Part shown: piece by piece, positions 34,697 through 43,572 of the stretch
Numbering within the stretch: position 1 is the first letter of the stretch
How the letters are laid out: every line of letters begins with the position of its first letter
Source: Shouchella clausii
GTDB lineage: Bacteria; Bacillota; Bacilli; Bacillales; Bacillaceae_D
Assembly (NCBI RefSeq): GCF_001598215.1
Contig: NZ_BCXJ01000004.1
Span: 124,001-188,000, forward strand
DNA: 64,000 bases
Direction: 5' to 3'
The notes under the pieces: model-generated
The model's input: the letters and a program-made list of their open reading frames with translations, nothing else
What the model was told of the DNA's origin: nothing
Database searches by the model: none
Made by a program: the position numbers and the translations under genes

Positions 34697-34760
34697 CCTT
34701 TTATAATTGAATGAACATACAGGCCCGAGTCTTTTTTTAATTCTGCTCTAGATGATCCGT

Positions 34761-34880
34761 TTATTTGCTTTTTTTCTTACCGCCGCAGCAGTTAGGCTTT
34801 GGTTTGTACCCTGTCTTCGGTCTCTTTTTGTTTGTTATTTTTTTGATAAATGCTTGAGGCTGATTGCTTTTTTGATTCAT
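34761..34880 (-). CDS. Small basic protein with CCGG motif, probable spore protein
   Basis: A 39-residue protein starting MNQKSNQPQAFIKKI and ending NCCGGKKKSK, very rich in lysine and asparagine with a Cys-Cys pair. AGAGGAGG lies 10 nt upstream of the ATG. A sigma-K promoter with matching -35, spacing and -10 lies 37-63 bp upstream, and a terminator hairpin follows. The coat-gene surroundings and promoter suggest late mother-cell expression and incorporation in the coat. I know no family for it. Confidence 0.75.
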   Translation of the reverse strand: MNQKSNQPQAFIKKITNKKRPKTGYKPKPNCCGGKKKSK

Positions 34881-34916
34881 CCGCTTTTTCCTCCTCTTTC
34901 TATTTATCGTATTTAC

Positions 34917-34943
34917 TATCTTATGTTGCCATCACTAGAAGGT
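34917..34943 (-). promoter_or_regulatory. Sigma-K promoter of the 39-codon gene
   Basis: On the minus strand GTAC, 16 nt, CATAAGATA is a near-consensus sigma-K promoter (AC; CATANNNTA), 37 bp before the ATG at 34880. Confidence 0.7.
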
Positions 34944-34980
34944 ACGGATAGTAGCCCGAAAATAATTTATATCAGGCTGC

Positions 34981-35007
34981 ACATTTTTACTGGCCATTCA
35001 TACTATA
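34981..35007 (+). promoter_or_regulatory. Sigma-K-type promoter of the cysteine-rich protein gene
   Basis: GCAC, then 16 nt, then CATACTATA fits the sigma-K pattern, about 73 bp before the ATG at 35080. Confidence 0.65.
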
Positions 35008-35079
35008 CAGTAGCCTGAACACCTAGTTAAGGGCACAAAGAGAGAAAACCACGCTAGGAAATCATAAGGAGGTTTATGC

Positions 35080-35793
35080 ATGAGCACAGATCACGAAAAG
35101 CATAATGTATGCATTAGTGTCCCTAAAGTGTTCGACTGGGTCACACGCCAAGTCGATTTGCCAACGGCATGCTACCATGAAGGAAATAAATCCGGCAGTG
35201 ATTTGTCCGAACTGTTTAAATGCAGGGACAGCGAGGCAGAATCGTTTACAGAGTTTATTAAACAATTCCCGAAATGTGAAGCCGTCTGCCGGGTGATTGA
35301 GTCCGAGATTTACACGAAGGAAGTGACTGATCCGCATCACAGAACGCAAGTAGAAGTTTGCATGCCAAATGGCGATGAGGTTACGCTTGAGAAAGTGAAA
35401 ATTCTCATTAAGGTTTGCGTCGATGTAGACCTGTACGACGAAGCTGGCAACCATATTTGTACGTCATGCGAGCCATTTGAATTTACAAAAGTCGAAACGT
35501 TCTACTTATGCGCGCCAGAAGGCACTGAAGTGTGCGCTTTCGTCACAGCAGGCCAATGTGATGCTGAACTTATATTTGACGGCTCTTATATGCAGCTGGA
35601 CCTTTCTTTCTCCTTCTGCCTAGATGTCCATGTATTAGCTGACGTTTTGTTGGAAATTGAAGCGGCATATTGCAAACCTCGGCTGGAATTTCCTATCAGC
35701 GATGTTCTATGCAAAGAAACGAAATTCCCACCACAATGCCCTACTCTATTTCCTGGTAAGAAAAGCAAAAGCCATTCAAAATCCGCTTCCTAA
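35080..35793 (+). CDS. Cysteine-rich protein of spore coat cluster
   Basis: A 237-residue protein with about 16 cysteines spread along its length, many as single Cys on predicted beta strands (KILIKVCVDVDLYDEAG, FYLCAPEGTEVCAF). The N-terminus CISVPKVFDWVTRQVDLP is followed by a mixed region and a beta-rich core with repeated VCV-type strands. I do not recognise a named family; it is not the ExsY/CotY/CotZ type. AAGGAGG lies 7 nt before the ATG and a sigma-K promoter upstream. High Cys content and context suggest a disulfide-crosslinked coat or exosporium component (inference). Confidence 0.7.
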   Translation: MSTDHEKHNVCISVPKVFDWVTRQVDLPTACYHEGNKSGSDLSELFKCRDSEAESFTEFIKQFPKCEAVCRVIESEIYTKEVTDPHHRTQVEVCMPNGDEVTLEKVKILIKVCVDVDLYDEAGNHICTSCEPFEFTKVETFYLCAPEGTEVCAFVTAGQCDAELIFDGSYMQLDLSFSFCLDVHVLADVLLEIEAAYCKPRLEFPISDVLCKETKFPPQCPTLFPGKKSKSHSKSAS

Positions 35794-35808
35794 TCTCCCC
35801 TTTTGCCA

Positions 35809-35838
35809 CCGAGCCGTTTCGCGACGGCTCGGATTTTC
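35809..35838 (+). terminator. Terminator after the cysteine-rich gene
   Basis: CCGAGCCGT pairs with ACGGCTCGG around TTCGCG, followed by ATTTTCTC. Confidence 0.85.
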
Positions 35839-35936
35839 TCTTCTCAAATCAATCAGCCATACATACAATAACTAGATGCCGCGTAGTCTGTATTACCAGA
35901 CTCGTTTTCTATGTCCGACTTTTTAAGGAGGCGTCT

Positions 35937-36641
35937 ATGTCTTATAACCAGAAAACAAACGTTCATAAAGAACATATTCAATTAAAGCAACGATTATTGC
36001 ACTATCGTTCTGAAACGGTGAAAAATGAACGGCTGCTACGTCAGCAGGAGAAGAAGCTGCTTGAACAAAAACGAATTATCGATGGATTGACCGATCGGCT
36101 GGAAGAATTGGCGCTACAAGCTGAAAAAAACAGCGGCGCGAACGGCTACGAGCAAAGTCCTACTAAGCAAGCGATCATCGTCCCTTATTTTTCGTATTCC
36201 ATCCTATCCCCTTCTACTTTCGAAGAAGATGAAACAGTGCTTGTAAAGGGTCATTTTGTTATTGAAAATAAAGGCACGGCTCCACTGTCTACCCCTATCA
36301 TTTGCCTTGCCTTTAATAAACCGGAATTGGCAAATTTGACTGGGAAAATCAATCGCCCTCGTGCTCCTAAAGACCACGTTGCCCAAATGAATGAAAGTGA
36401 TGGCTGGTCTTTTTTAGAAGAAAGTGGCGATGCACAAGCAAAAGAAACGGGCCAGTATTGGCTGAAGCCAAAAGCAGCGGAAATTCCTGCCTTATCAACC
36501 GTTATGTTTTCTAATTTTGAAATCCAATTGCCTATTGCGGCAACAAGCTCTGTGGCGATGCAAGTGAACGGGTTTGTATACGGCGACGAACATCCACAAG
36601 GAATCCCCGCTTTGAATGCGATTGCTTTCACCCTTGTATAG
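35937..36641 (+). CDS. Coiled-coil plus beta-domain protein in spore coat cluster
   Basis: Unrecognised 234-residue protein. Residues 8-65 form a coiled coil (LKQRLLHYRSETVKNERLL). Residues 78-234 look like an Ig-like beta sandwich (VLVKGHFVIENKGTAPLSTPIICLAF, VFGYGDEHPQG-like VYGDEHPQGIPALN). The layout recalls the coiled-coil protein at 32939, so the two may be related coat-associated proteins. AAGGAGG lies 7 nt before the ATG. CATACAATA at 35862-35870 could be a sigma-K -10 without a clear -35. Confidence 0.6.
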   Translation: MSYNQKTNVHKEHIQLKQRLLHYRSETVKNERLLRQQEKKLLEQKRIIDGLTDRLEELALQAEKNSGANGYEQSPTKQAIIVPYFSYSILSPSTFEEDETVLVKGHFVIENKGTAPLSTPIICLAFNKPELANLTGKINRPRAPKDHVAQMNESDGWSFLEESGDAQAKETGQYWLKPKAAEIPALSTVMFSNFEIQLPIAATSSVAMQVNGFVYGDEHPQGIPALNAIAFTLV

Positions 36642-36660
36642 TTGCTTTTTGGTAACGAAC

Positions 36661-36684
36661 TAGGCTTAAAAAAGCCTGGTTTTT
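36661..36684 (+). terminator. Terminator after the coiled-coil/beta protein gene
   Basis: AGGCTT and AAGCCT form a short stem around AAAA, followed by GGTTTTTC. Confidence 0.6.
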
Positions 36685-36772
36685 CTTTTGTTTTTAACCG
36701 TTTCCACCTTCCGCGATTGCACACTCTTTTAATTCCAAGCATATAACTATGTTTACTAGGAGGTGTAGAGTG

Positions 36773-37522
36773 ATGACTGATTTTTTCTTTCAAAAGGAAG
36801 TTGCTGAAAAATACGAAGCCTATAATGATATTTTAGAGCAACTATTAGGATATCAATTCGTATTTTCCCATTTTCACAAAGACGAGCGCCAGACCATTCT
36901 TGACTTTGGCTGCGGACCAGGTAAAATCGCAACACGCTTTGCTGAGTTGTTTTCAGCGACCGTTATTGCAGTCGACCAATCGGCGGAAATGATTCAGCTT
37001 GCTTCCAAGAAACACAATCATACAAAGGTGCATTACCGTTTAGTGAAAGGTCCCAAACTCGCTTTTCTAGACGACAACTCCATTGACGGTGCTTTTTCGT
37101 GTTTCGTTTTCATTACAATCGGGGATGAAGCAGTACTAAACAACATTTTGCGCGAAGTATCCCGTGTATTAAAACCAGGCGCTCCATTTGTGCTGTTAGA
37201 CACCAATCCCAATTCCACAGGTCATGTTTTTTCCACATGCCGTATCGGCGAAAAAGGCAAAACCTACAAACGGGGCGATATCATTCAAAAAGAATTGCAT
37301 TGGGGAGGAAACCAGTTGCTAATTGAAGATTACCATTGGCCAGAGAAAACTTATGAAACATTACTCGTTAACAACGGCTTTGTTGAAATCGAAACACAGC
37401 AACCGACTTTACAAAACGTAACCGACGAGGCGATTCGAAATGTTGAAGACAAGTACGGCCTAAAATGGAAAGATGAAAAAACCGTTCCTCCCTTTATTCT
37501 TTTTAAGGGACTTAAAGGATAA
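36773..37522 (+). CDS. SAM-dependent methyltransferase, class I
   Basis: A 249-residue methyltransferase with motif I ILDFGCGPGKIA near residues 40-51, motif II VIAVDQSAEM, and motif post-I/III VLKPGAPFVLLDTNP. It resembles the UbiE/Methyltransf_11 group; the substrate cannot be deduced. The ATG at 36773 has AGGAGGTG 8 nt upstream. It is next to the coat cluster, but no direct evidence ties it to sporulation. Confidence 0.8.
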   Translation: MTDFFFQKEVAEKYEAYNDILEQLLGYQFVFSHFHKDERQTILDFGCGPGKIATRFAELFSATVIAVDQSAEMIQLASKKHNHTKVHYRLVKGPKLAFLDDNSIDGAFSCFVFITIGDEAVLNNILREVSRVLKPGAPFVLLDTNPNSTGHVFSTCRIGEKGKTYKRGDIIQKELHWGGNQLLIEDYHWPEKTYETLLVNNGFVEIETQQPTLQNVTDEAIRNVEDKYGLKWKDEKTVPPFILFKGLKG

Positions 37523-37702
37523 ATGTTGCTTACAGCAAAAGTTCTCATACCCATTAAAGCGGTAAGCAGCAATCATTGCGCTATCCATTCGACTTCTGTA
37601 GCCTCAACAGATTGGCTGCCTATTGTACGCGTTTTTAGTGAATGCAAAATCATCTTATGCCAAGCTCGCTTCTATGTGTGGCCATTTATCCTCTCTATAC
37701 GC
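37523..37702. other. Short intergenic stretch, no gene supported
   Basis: Open frames here lack ribosome binding sites and family sequence. No repeat element or promoter of note was seen. Confidence 0.35.
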
Positions 37703-37737
37703 AAAAAAGGGGTGTTGCCTACTGTGGCACTCCCCTA
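37703..37737 (-). terminator. Terminator downstream of yjcA
   Basis: On the minus strand GGGGAGTGCCACAG and its partner GGCAACACCCC form a stem with mismatches, followed by TTTTTTG. It directly abuts the yjcA stop. Confidence 0.75.
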
Positions 37738-38085
37738 TTATTCCAACTTTCTCGTCATTGTTTCCAAAATTGCTGCCACAGCAGCAATGGAAAAAAGAAC
37801 ACTAAGTGGCCAAAACAAGAGTGGAAAAAAAAGATATCCGCCATAAAAGAACAGTGCAACCCAGACACCTGTACACCAATAACAGGATAGCAGGCTTCCT
37901 ACCCATTTGCGCAACCCACGCCCCTTGCCTTCTAAATACAAAACCTTTTCCCCGTTTTCTTCTAATATCTCTGTTTCTTTGATAAATGGGCGCCTAAGCC
38001 ATGCCGTAATATCATCCCAAACGAGCAAACGCGTAAAGCGACAAGTCGCGAAAGCAAGCACGATCCATTCAAATGGTGAGATCAT
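37738..38085 (-). CDS. yjcA: DUF1360 membrane protein, sporulation-associated YjcA-like
   Basis: A 115-residue protein with N-terminal (SPFEWIVLAFATCRFTRLLVWDD) and C-terminal hydrophobic segments and the DUF1360 signature LLSCYWCTGVWVAL. B. subtilis YjcA lies beside cotV and has been associated with sporulation; its position between the coat cluster and fabI matches. Function unknown. Confidence 0.82.
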   Translation of the reverse strand: MISPFEWIVLAFATCRFTRLLVWDDITAWLRRPFIKETEILEENGEKVLYLEGKGRGLRKWVGSLLSCYWCTGVWVALFFYGGYLFFPLLFWPLSVLFSIAAVAAILETMTRKLE

Positions 38086-38172
38086 TGATTACGAAATCCT
38101 TTCTCCTCATAATAGACATGATTATGAACGTGTGCTGTGCCTTATGTATAAATCGCAAATGAACAGAAAAAA

Positions 38173-38212
38173 GCAGCGCTAAGCATCAATGATTAGCGCT
38201 GCTTTTTTAACA
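38173..38212. terminator. Terminator downstream of fabI
   Basis: AGCAGCGCTAA pairs with TTAGCGCTGCT around a 10-nt loop, with A and T runs on either side, directly after the fabI stop. Confidence 0.85.
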
Positions 38213-38992
38213 TTAAGCAAGTGAAAGAATATTATAGCCACTGTCTACATGAAGAATTTCTCCGGTAATGCCTCGTGCTAAATCACTTGCAAGAAATAGA
38301 GCGGCATCGCCTACTTCTTCTTGGGTAGTCGTTTTCCGCAATGGTGCCCGCTCTTCAATTTCCTTAAGAACATTATTAAAACCGCCAATTCCTTTCGCTG
38401 CTAATGTCCGGATTGGTCCAGCCGAAATGGCATTGACACGAATGCCGTCTTTCCCTAAATCGTTTGCTAAATACTTTACGCTGGCGTCCAAAGCTGCTTT
38501 GGCTACACCCATCACGTTATAATTGCGGACCACTTTCTCGCCGCCTAAGTACGTCATCGTAATAATGCTTCCGCCTTCACTCATCAGCGGACGAGCTGCT
38601 TTGGCTACAGCGGTCAATGAATAGGCACTGACATTTTGAGCAAGCAAGTAGCCATCACGTGTGACATTTAGATATTCGCCTTCAAGCTCCTCCTTGTTGG
38701 CAAAAGCAATACAATGGGCAAGTCCGTGAATCACGCCAGCTTTCTCTTTAATCTCGTTAAATGTTTTGTCAATCTCTTCGTCGTTCGTAATATCGCATGG
38801 CAAGACAAGATGCTCCCCTTCAAGCGTTTCAGCAAGAGAACGGACATTTTTTTCCAACCTTTCCCCAGCGTAAGTAAACACCAAGTTTGCTCCTGCTCCT
38901 GCTAGCGCTTGAGCAATCGCCCAAGCAATACTGCGTTTATTCGCGACACCCATCACTACGTATGTACGGTTTGACAAATCAATTGCCTTCAA
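38213..38992 (-). CDS. fabI: Enoyl-[acyl-carrier-protein] reductase (NADH)
   Basis: A 259-residue short-chain dehydrogenase-type enzyme catalysing the last reduction of the fatty acid elongation cycle, and the target of triclosan-class inhibitors. The cofactor loop GVANKRSIAWAIAQAL is near residues 15-30. The catalytic YNVMGVAKAAL (Tyr-x6-Lys) and SAGPIRTLAAKGI follow. Length matches B. subtilis FabI (258). It is a single gene with its own terminator. Confidence 0.97.
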   Translation of the reverse strand: MKAIDLSNRTYVVMGVANKRSIAWAIAQALAGAGANLVFTYAGERLEKNVRSLAETLEGEHLVLPCDITNDEEIDKTFNEIKEKAGVIHGLAHCIAFANKEELEGEYLNVTRDGYLLAQNVSAYSLTAVAKAARPLMSEGGSIITMTYLGGEKVVRNYNVMGVAKAALDASVKYLANDLGKDGIRVNAISAGPIRTLAAKGIGGFNNVLKEIEERAPLRKTTTQEEVGDAALFLASDLARGITGEILHVDSGYNILSLA

Positions 38993-39105
38993 TTGTTATC
39001 ACTCCCATTTTATTATCAGGTACTAATAGTTTATCACAATGTCTAACAAGGTACTATGCAAAATTCGCGTTTCCTGTCTTGATTCCTGCTTGCAAAGGAA
39101 AATCA

Positions 39106-40011
39106 TCAACCAATGGGATGCATGCACTCAACGAATGGACGCCATTCCTTCGGCAAGCTTTTTTCGACATAAAGTACTTCGTCTGTAAACGGATGCGTAA
39201 ATGCCACATGATCGCAATGCAGCGCTTGGTGGGGCACCCCCTCGTCATTATCTCCATATAGCCCATCGCCGACAAGTGGGTGGCCTAAGTAAGCAAAATG
39301 GACGCGGATTTGGTGTGTCCTACCCGTTTCAAGCTGCAAAGACAATAAGCTGTGTGTGTTTGATTCTGCTTCCACTTTATAGTGGGTTATGGCTGATTTA
39401 CCACCTAGCCGTACTTCCCGTTCAATGATGCTTCCAGGCTTCCTGTCGATTGGAGCGTCAATAATGCCTGCTTTTTCTGAAAGAACCCCTTTTACAAGCG
39501 CTTTATAGCAACGCTTCAAGCCCCCTTGCTGCTGCAATCGAGACAGCAAATCATGGGCGTAGCTATGCTTGGCTACAATCAGCAGTCCACTTGTGCCGCG
39601 GTCAAGGCGGTTGACAGCATGAAACGTTGCCTGCAGTTGTTGCTGCTTGTAATAGTGAAGCACTCCATTGGCAAGGGAACCTCCTGGTGTGTCTCGAGAA
39701 GGGATCGTCGCCATATGTCCTGGTTTATCGGCAACGAGCATATGCTCATCTTCATAAGGGATGCCAAATAAAAGCGGCTCAGGTTGTAAACTTGGGCTCG
39801 GCGACTCAGGCGGAAGCACCATTGTCACTAGATCCCCTGTTTTAACAACATGGCGCACCGTTGCTTCCATCTCGTTTACCCGCAAAAGCCCGCCTTTGAA
39901 TTTTACAGCTGCTAAAAGCCGCTTCGATACTTGTTTTTTTTCACGTAAAAACGTCCGTAATAGCAGGGGCGCGCCTTCATCGACGCGCCATGAAAAAGTC
40001 GGGTTATTCAC
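39106..40011 (-). CDS. yjbO: RluA-family pseudouridine synthase
   Basis: A 301-residue pseudouridine synthase with an S4-like N-terminal region ([19 protein letters not shown]). The catalytic loop [15 protein letters not shown] has its aspartate near residue 139, and [21 protein letters not shown] lies in the C-terminal half. It probably modifies rRNA or tRNA; the target position is unknown. It overlaps the end of nadK by 8 bp, as in the B. subtilis yjbN-yjbO pair. Confidence 0.92.
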   Translation of the reverse strand: MNNPTFSWRVDEGAPLLLRTFLREKKQVSKRLLAAVKFKGGLLRVNEMEATVRHVVKTGDLVTMVLPPESPSPSLQPEPLLFGIPYEDEHMLVADKPGHMATIPSRDTPGGSLANGVLHYYKQQQLQATFHAVNRLDRGTSGLLIVAKHSYAHDLLSRLQQQGGLKRCYKALVKGVLSEKAGIIDAPIDRKPGSIIEREVRLGGKSAITHYKVEAESNTHSLLSLQLETGRTHQIRVHFAYLGHPLVGDGLYGDNDEGVPHQALHCDHVAFTHPFTDEVLYVEKSLPKEWRPFVECMHPIG

Positions 40012-40807
40012 TAATAAAGGCCTCCTTCACCCGCTTCCAAAAAGGAAATGGCCGAAAACGGGCGAAACGAACTTTCTCTTCTGCGACACGGACTTGGATC
40101 GTATCGACATTTTCTGCAAACACCGGTACATTAAAATGATCGATGGTAACTTGGACGGACACATCATTTAACAGTTTCAACAAACAGGTATGATGCTGAG
40201 GCAACACTAGAGGGGATCCGAGCGTCCGATAAATACGGTTGTTAATCGAAGCCATTTCCGATAGCTGGATCGAAGCAAGGGACGGATGCAATATTGCCCC
40301 CCCTAACGCCTTGTTGTAAGCCGTACTCCCCGAAGGCGTGGACATGCACAAGCCATCTCCCCGAAATGTCTCAAAAGCCTCTCCCTTAATCTCAACTGTG
40401 CAAACAAGTGACCCTTCGGTGCTTTTAATCGTGCTTTCGTTAAGGGCTAAATGCCGCCTCGGCTCCCTTTGGCCGCCACGATAGCGGATGACCACTTCAA
40501 GCAAAGGGTATTCGACAATTTGAAACGGCGTCTTGATTATATGGGTAATCAAATGCTCTGTTTCTTCAGGAACCCAATCAGCATAAAAACCTAAATGGCC
40601 AGTGTGGATGCCTACAAAAGCGGTTTCCTCTAGCCGGTGTGCATAAGAATGGAATGCCTCTAAAAACGTTCCATCCCCTCCCACCGTAATGACGATATCC
40701 GGTGTTTCGCTATCATGTGCCAAATCGGCAGCAAGAAGCCGTGTTTTTATCGTATCGCATAATTCATCTGAGAGTGTATCCCCTCGTGAGGCAACCGTAA
40801 ACTTCAA
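40004..40807 (-). CDS. nadK: NAD kinase
   Basis: A 267-residue ATP-dependent NAD kinase producing NADP. It has the [11 protein letters not shown] motif (residues 44-54), the NE(S/T) motif [10 protein letters not shown], and the [26 protein letters not shown] catalytic region. Upstream is yjbM (20 bp), downstream yjbO (overlap). Same order as B. subtilis yjbM-nadF-yjbO. Confidence 0.96.
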   Translation of the reverse strand: MKFTVASRGDTLSDELCDTIKTRLLAADLAHDSETPDIVITVGGDGTFLEAFHSYAHRLEETAFVGIHTGHLGFYADWVPEETEHLITHIIKTPFQIVEYPLLEVVIRYRGGQREPRRHLALNESTIKSTEGSLVCTVEIKGEAFETFRGDGLCMSTPSGSTAYNKALGGAILHPSLASIQLSEMASINNRIYRTLGSPLVLPQHHTCLLKLLNDVSVQVTIDHFNVPVFAENVDTIQVRVAEEKVRFARFRPFPFWKRVKEAFISE

Positions 40808-40827
40808 AATTGTTTCACTCCTTGCTA

Positions 40828-41451
40828 TCAGCGGCTTTGCTGTTGTTTTGCAGTTATAATTCGCTGAGCTTCTTGTACTTCATCACGGATGATCGACATT
40901 TCTTCATCGAGCCAAAAGGCAGCTTCTGCAGCCCGCTGCAAACGCATATTGATGTCGTCAGGTATTTCACCGCTATATTTATAGCGCAATGAATGTTCAA
41001 TCGTGGCCCAAAAATTCATCGACAGTGTGCGGATTTGCAATTCAACAAGGACTTTCTTTTCCCCTTCAATCATCTGAACAGGATAGCGAAGAATTAAGTG
41101 GTATGACCGGTACCCACTCGGTTTCTTCTTTTGTATGTAGTCTCGTTCCGAAATGATTTCAAAATCAGAGCGGGCACGCATGAGCTCAATGACTTTGTCT
41201 ATATCCTCGACAAATTGAGTGACGATGCGAACGCCAGCCAAATCTTGCATCTTATCAGCCAGCTGCTCGAGGGGAATTTGCTTGCGCGCCGCTTTGTTTA
41301 ATATGCTCGATACCGGCTTCACACGCCCCGTTACAAATTCAATAGGTGTATGCAGCGACGTTTTCTGGTACTGTTCCCTCGTCCCTTTAAATTTCACTTT
41401 CAACTCTTCAACAGCCTGTTTATACGGTGTTAAAAAAGCATCCCAGTCCAA
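40828..41451 (-). CDS. yjbM: Small alarmone (ppGpp) synthetase YjbM/SasB/RelQ type
   Basis: A 207-residue single-domain RelA/SpoT nucleotidyltransferase that makes (p)ppGpp without a hydrolase domain. Motifs are [43 protein letters not shown] and [26 protein letters not shown] at 41451 is preferred ([12 protein letters not shown] aligns with B. subtilis MDDKQWERFLVPYRQ) with GAGGTGGAG upstream; GTG 41460 overlaps that site. Probably cotranscribed with nadK. Confidence 0.93.
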   Translation of the reverse strand: MDWDAFLTPYKQAVEELKVKFKGTREQYQKTSLHTPIEFVTGRVKPVSSILNKAARKQIPLEQLADKMQDLAGVRIVTQFVEDIDKVIELMRARSDFEIISERDYIQKKKPSGYRSYHLILRYPVQMIEGEKKVLVELQIRTLSMNFWATIEHSLRYKYSGEIPDDINMRLQRAAEAAFWLDEEMSIIRDEVQEAQRIITAKQQQSR

Positions 41452-41472
41452 AAGCTCCACCTCTTAAAAAAA

Positions 41473-41847
41473 CTAAAATGCGTCGTTCACTGCTTGTTCA
41501 AAGGCCTCTCCATAATTCCCATTTCCACGAATGTTCTCTAGAAGAAATGCCAGCTCTTCCTCCATATCAACGAGTGCAAGGCGAGTATGTTCATTAAGCT
41601 TTACATAATAACTCGTTTTTAACTTATGCGCTTTATTTAATGCTGGCCAAACGTTCTTTTCAAAACGGATAGCGTAAAACGCTTCCTCATCTTCAAGAAT
41701 GTAAATAAAGGCAAACTGATCAGAATCGACGAGCACGCGCTTTCCTGGTTTTAATCGTGCCGCCAATTGTGCGTCTATTTCCTCTTCAAGTTCCACAGTG
41801 CTCGCTTCTTCGTCCACTTCAATAGCCGATACTTTATACTGTTTCAT
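41473..41847 (-). CDS. yjbL: UPF0738 family protein YjbL
   Basis: A 124-residue acidic protein with the length and location of B. subtilis YjbL, between yjbM and yjbK. Predicted mostly beta, no catalytic motif seen. Function unknown. It is divergent from yjbK by 127 bp. Confidence 0.82.
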   Translation of the reverse strand: MKQYKVSAIEVDEEASTVELEEEIDAQLAARLKPGKRVLVDSDQFAFIYILEDEEAFYAIRFEKNVWPALNKAHKLKTSYYVKLNEHTRLALVDMEEELAFLLENIRGNGNYGEAFEQAVNDAF

Positions 41848-41974
41848 CCTTCTCCCCCAAAGCTGCTTTTTCCGTAATCAGTGTAACACAAAACGTCCTG
41901 AAAACCCACGTTTTGCAGAAGGACGCCAATCTACGTATAATAAGGAACGAGAATCGCAGAAATGGGGAACGACC

Positions 41975-42538
41975 ATGGTTAAAGAAATCGAGTATGAAGC
42001 AAAATCGATGCTTAGTGAGGCTGCCTATCGCCAGTTAACCGAAAAATTCGGCACAAAAGCGGAAAAACAGCAAAATGATTACTATGATACGGCTGACTTT
42101 AAATTGAAGAATGCAGGCGCAGCCCTACGTGTCCGCAAAAAAAAGGGCTCGTCCGTCTTTACATTAAAAGCCCCAGCAAAGGGCGGACTGTTAGAAACAC
42201 ACCAGTCCCTCACCAGAAGCGAAGAACAATTGCTCCTAACTGGAACGCTTCCTGAAGGGGAAGTTCAATTAGCCATTAAAGGGCTCATTGGGACTATTCC
42301 CGCCGTTCGCCACTTTGGCTCGTTAACGACCTATAGAATGGAGATGCCTTATAAAGGGGGGGTGCTATGCTTAGACCATAGCCTATACGCAGGGACTGAA
42401 GATTTTGAAATCGAATATGAGGGACAGTCACTTGCACACGCTGAATCCATCCTTACCCAACTCCTCGCAGAAGCTGACGTGCCATTCGTACCAGCGAAAA
42501 ACAAAGTTGCCCGTTTTTACGAGCAAGCAACTCAATAG
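41975..42538 (+). CDS. yjbK: CYTH-domain protein YjbK
   Basis: A 187-residue CYTH (adenylate cyclase/thiamine triphosphatase) tunnel protein. It starts EIEYEAKSML (ExExK variant), with YYDTADFKLKNAGAALRVR, FTLKAP and the C-terminal EIEYEGQ. The family binds triphosphates with divalent metal. Adjacent to yjbM, a possible link to pyrophosphate or triphosphate handling is inference. ATG 41975 is chosen; the weak GGGGAACGACC is the only site. Confidence 0.9.
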   Translation: MVKEIEYEAKSMLSEAAYRQLTEKFGTKAEKQQNDYYDTADFKLKNAGAALRVRKKKGSSVFTLKAPAKGGLLETHQSLTRSEEQLLLTGTLPEGEVQLAIKGLIGTIPAVRHFGSLTTYRMEMPYKGGVLCLDHSLYAGTEDFEIEYEGQSLAHAESILTQLLAEADVPFVPAKNKVARFYEQATQ

Positions 42539-42650
42539 AACAAGAGGCAAGAGCAATCCTTTCCCCTACAAAGGATGTGGAGAAGAGAAACAAGAAGTCC
42601 GTTCAGCCACTCACATCCTTACCCATCTCGCCAATCAACATTTTTATTGA

Positions 42651-42690
42651 CAACCTCCCTCAGACTGATAGAAAAGGTTTGTCAAATATT
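42651..42690 (+). repeat. Left half of the palindromic element, copy I
   Basis: TTGACAACCTCCCTCAGACT then GATAGAAAAGGTTTGTCAAA matches the left end of copies B and D, including the TTGACAA block. The interior is missing and only a degenerate TACAGTT remains before the hairpin at 42701. Confidence 0.7.
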
Positions 42691-42700
42691 TTTACAGTTG

Positions 42701-42725
42701 ACGTGCAGCCAAAAAGGCTGCACGT
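42701..42725. terminator. Terminator hairpin between yjbK and yjbJ
   Basis: ACGTGCAGCC pairs perfectly with GGCTGCACGT around AAAAA; T residues follow. It abuts the yjbJ stop codon and the end of element copy I. Confidence 0.75.
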
Positions 42726-43415
42726 TTATGCGTAACTGCGGTATGTATTAAGCACTTTCGGAACATAATTCTGTGTTTCTTTAAAGGGTGGGACACCGCC
42801 ATATTTATCGACATTTCCTGGGCCGGCGTTATAAGCGGCAAGCGCTAGTGCTTCATTGCCGTTGTAACGGTCTAGCATTTGCTTTAAGTATTTGACTCCA
42901 CCACGGATGTTTTCAGCAGGGTCAAAAATCGATTTAACGCCAAGCGCTCTCGCCGTGGAAGGCATCAATTGCATGAGCCCACTAGCTCCTACTGGGCTTA
43001 CGGCTCTTTCATTGAAGTTTGACTCGTGTTGAATAACCGCCTTAACAAGTTTAGCGTCGACCCCAAATTCCCCGGCAATACGCTCAATAAGCGGTCCATA
43101 GGATCCCGCTTTGCTTGTTGACGCTGCTGATGCCTTGGTTTGTTCAACCTCTTGCTCCATTTTGCCGTAGCCTTCTCCTGTTGTTTTCGTTTGTAAAGTA
43201 GAAACGTCTTCATATGTATTCTTTTCATCTAAAAACAGCGGCTGCTGCAACATCGGCAGCAAAAACGGCAACTGTAATGGTGGAGCGCTTATTTGCGTGC
43301 TTTTGTCCCATTCAGATTGGAGCATTTTCGCAAATGAAGTCGTTTCATCTGTTTGCGATGCTTGTGGTGAAACCCGTTCCCTTGTGTATGCCTGTGGCCA
43401 AAACGAAATTTCCAT
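42726..43415 (-). CDS. yjbJ: Lytic transglycosylase (SLT domain)
   Basis: A 229-residue protein with a low-complexity N-terminal half and a C-terminal goose-type/SLT domain (residues 110-229): ESNFNERAVSPVGASGLMQL (catalytic Glu), MPSTARALGV, and ALAAYNAGPGNVDKYGG. It cleaves peptidoglycan glycan strands. No classical signal peptide is seen, only FWPQAYTRER at the N-terminus, so export is unclear. Same location as B. subtilis yjbJ. Confidence 0.9.
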   Translation of the reverse strand: MEISFWPQAYTRERVSPQASQTDETTSFAKMLQSEWDKSTQISAPPLQLPFLLPMLQQPLFLDEKNTYEDVSTLQTKTTGEGYGKMEQEVEQTKASAASTSKAGSYGPLIERIAGEFGVDAKLVKAVIQHESNFNERAVSPVGASGLMQLMPSTARALGVKSIFDPAENIRGGVKYLKQMLDRYNGNEALALAAYNAGPGNVDKYGGVPPFKETQNYVPKVLNTYRSYA

Positions 43416-43572
43416 ATTTCCCCTCCATGCAGTTTTCTTCTTCCATTATAACAAAGTTTGCGAAAAATCGACAGAAAGGATTTCCTCTTTTTAACTCTAA
43501 AAACACATTATTTGCTGAACGGAACAATGGTTGCTACAATGGATCTAGGCAAACGAAAAGGAGAGACCATTT

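Noticed and set aside
34752-35018. Plus-strand open frame of 88 codons
   Set aside because: No ribosome binding site and hydrophobic low-complexity composition; it is the shadow of the 39-codon minus-strand gene and its promoter.
37523-37890. Several overlapping plus-strand open frames after the methyltransferase
   Set aside because: No ribosome binding sites; they run antisense into yjcA and its terminator.
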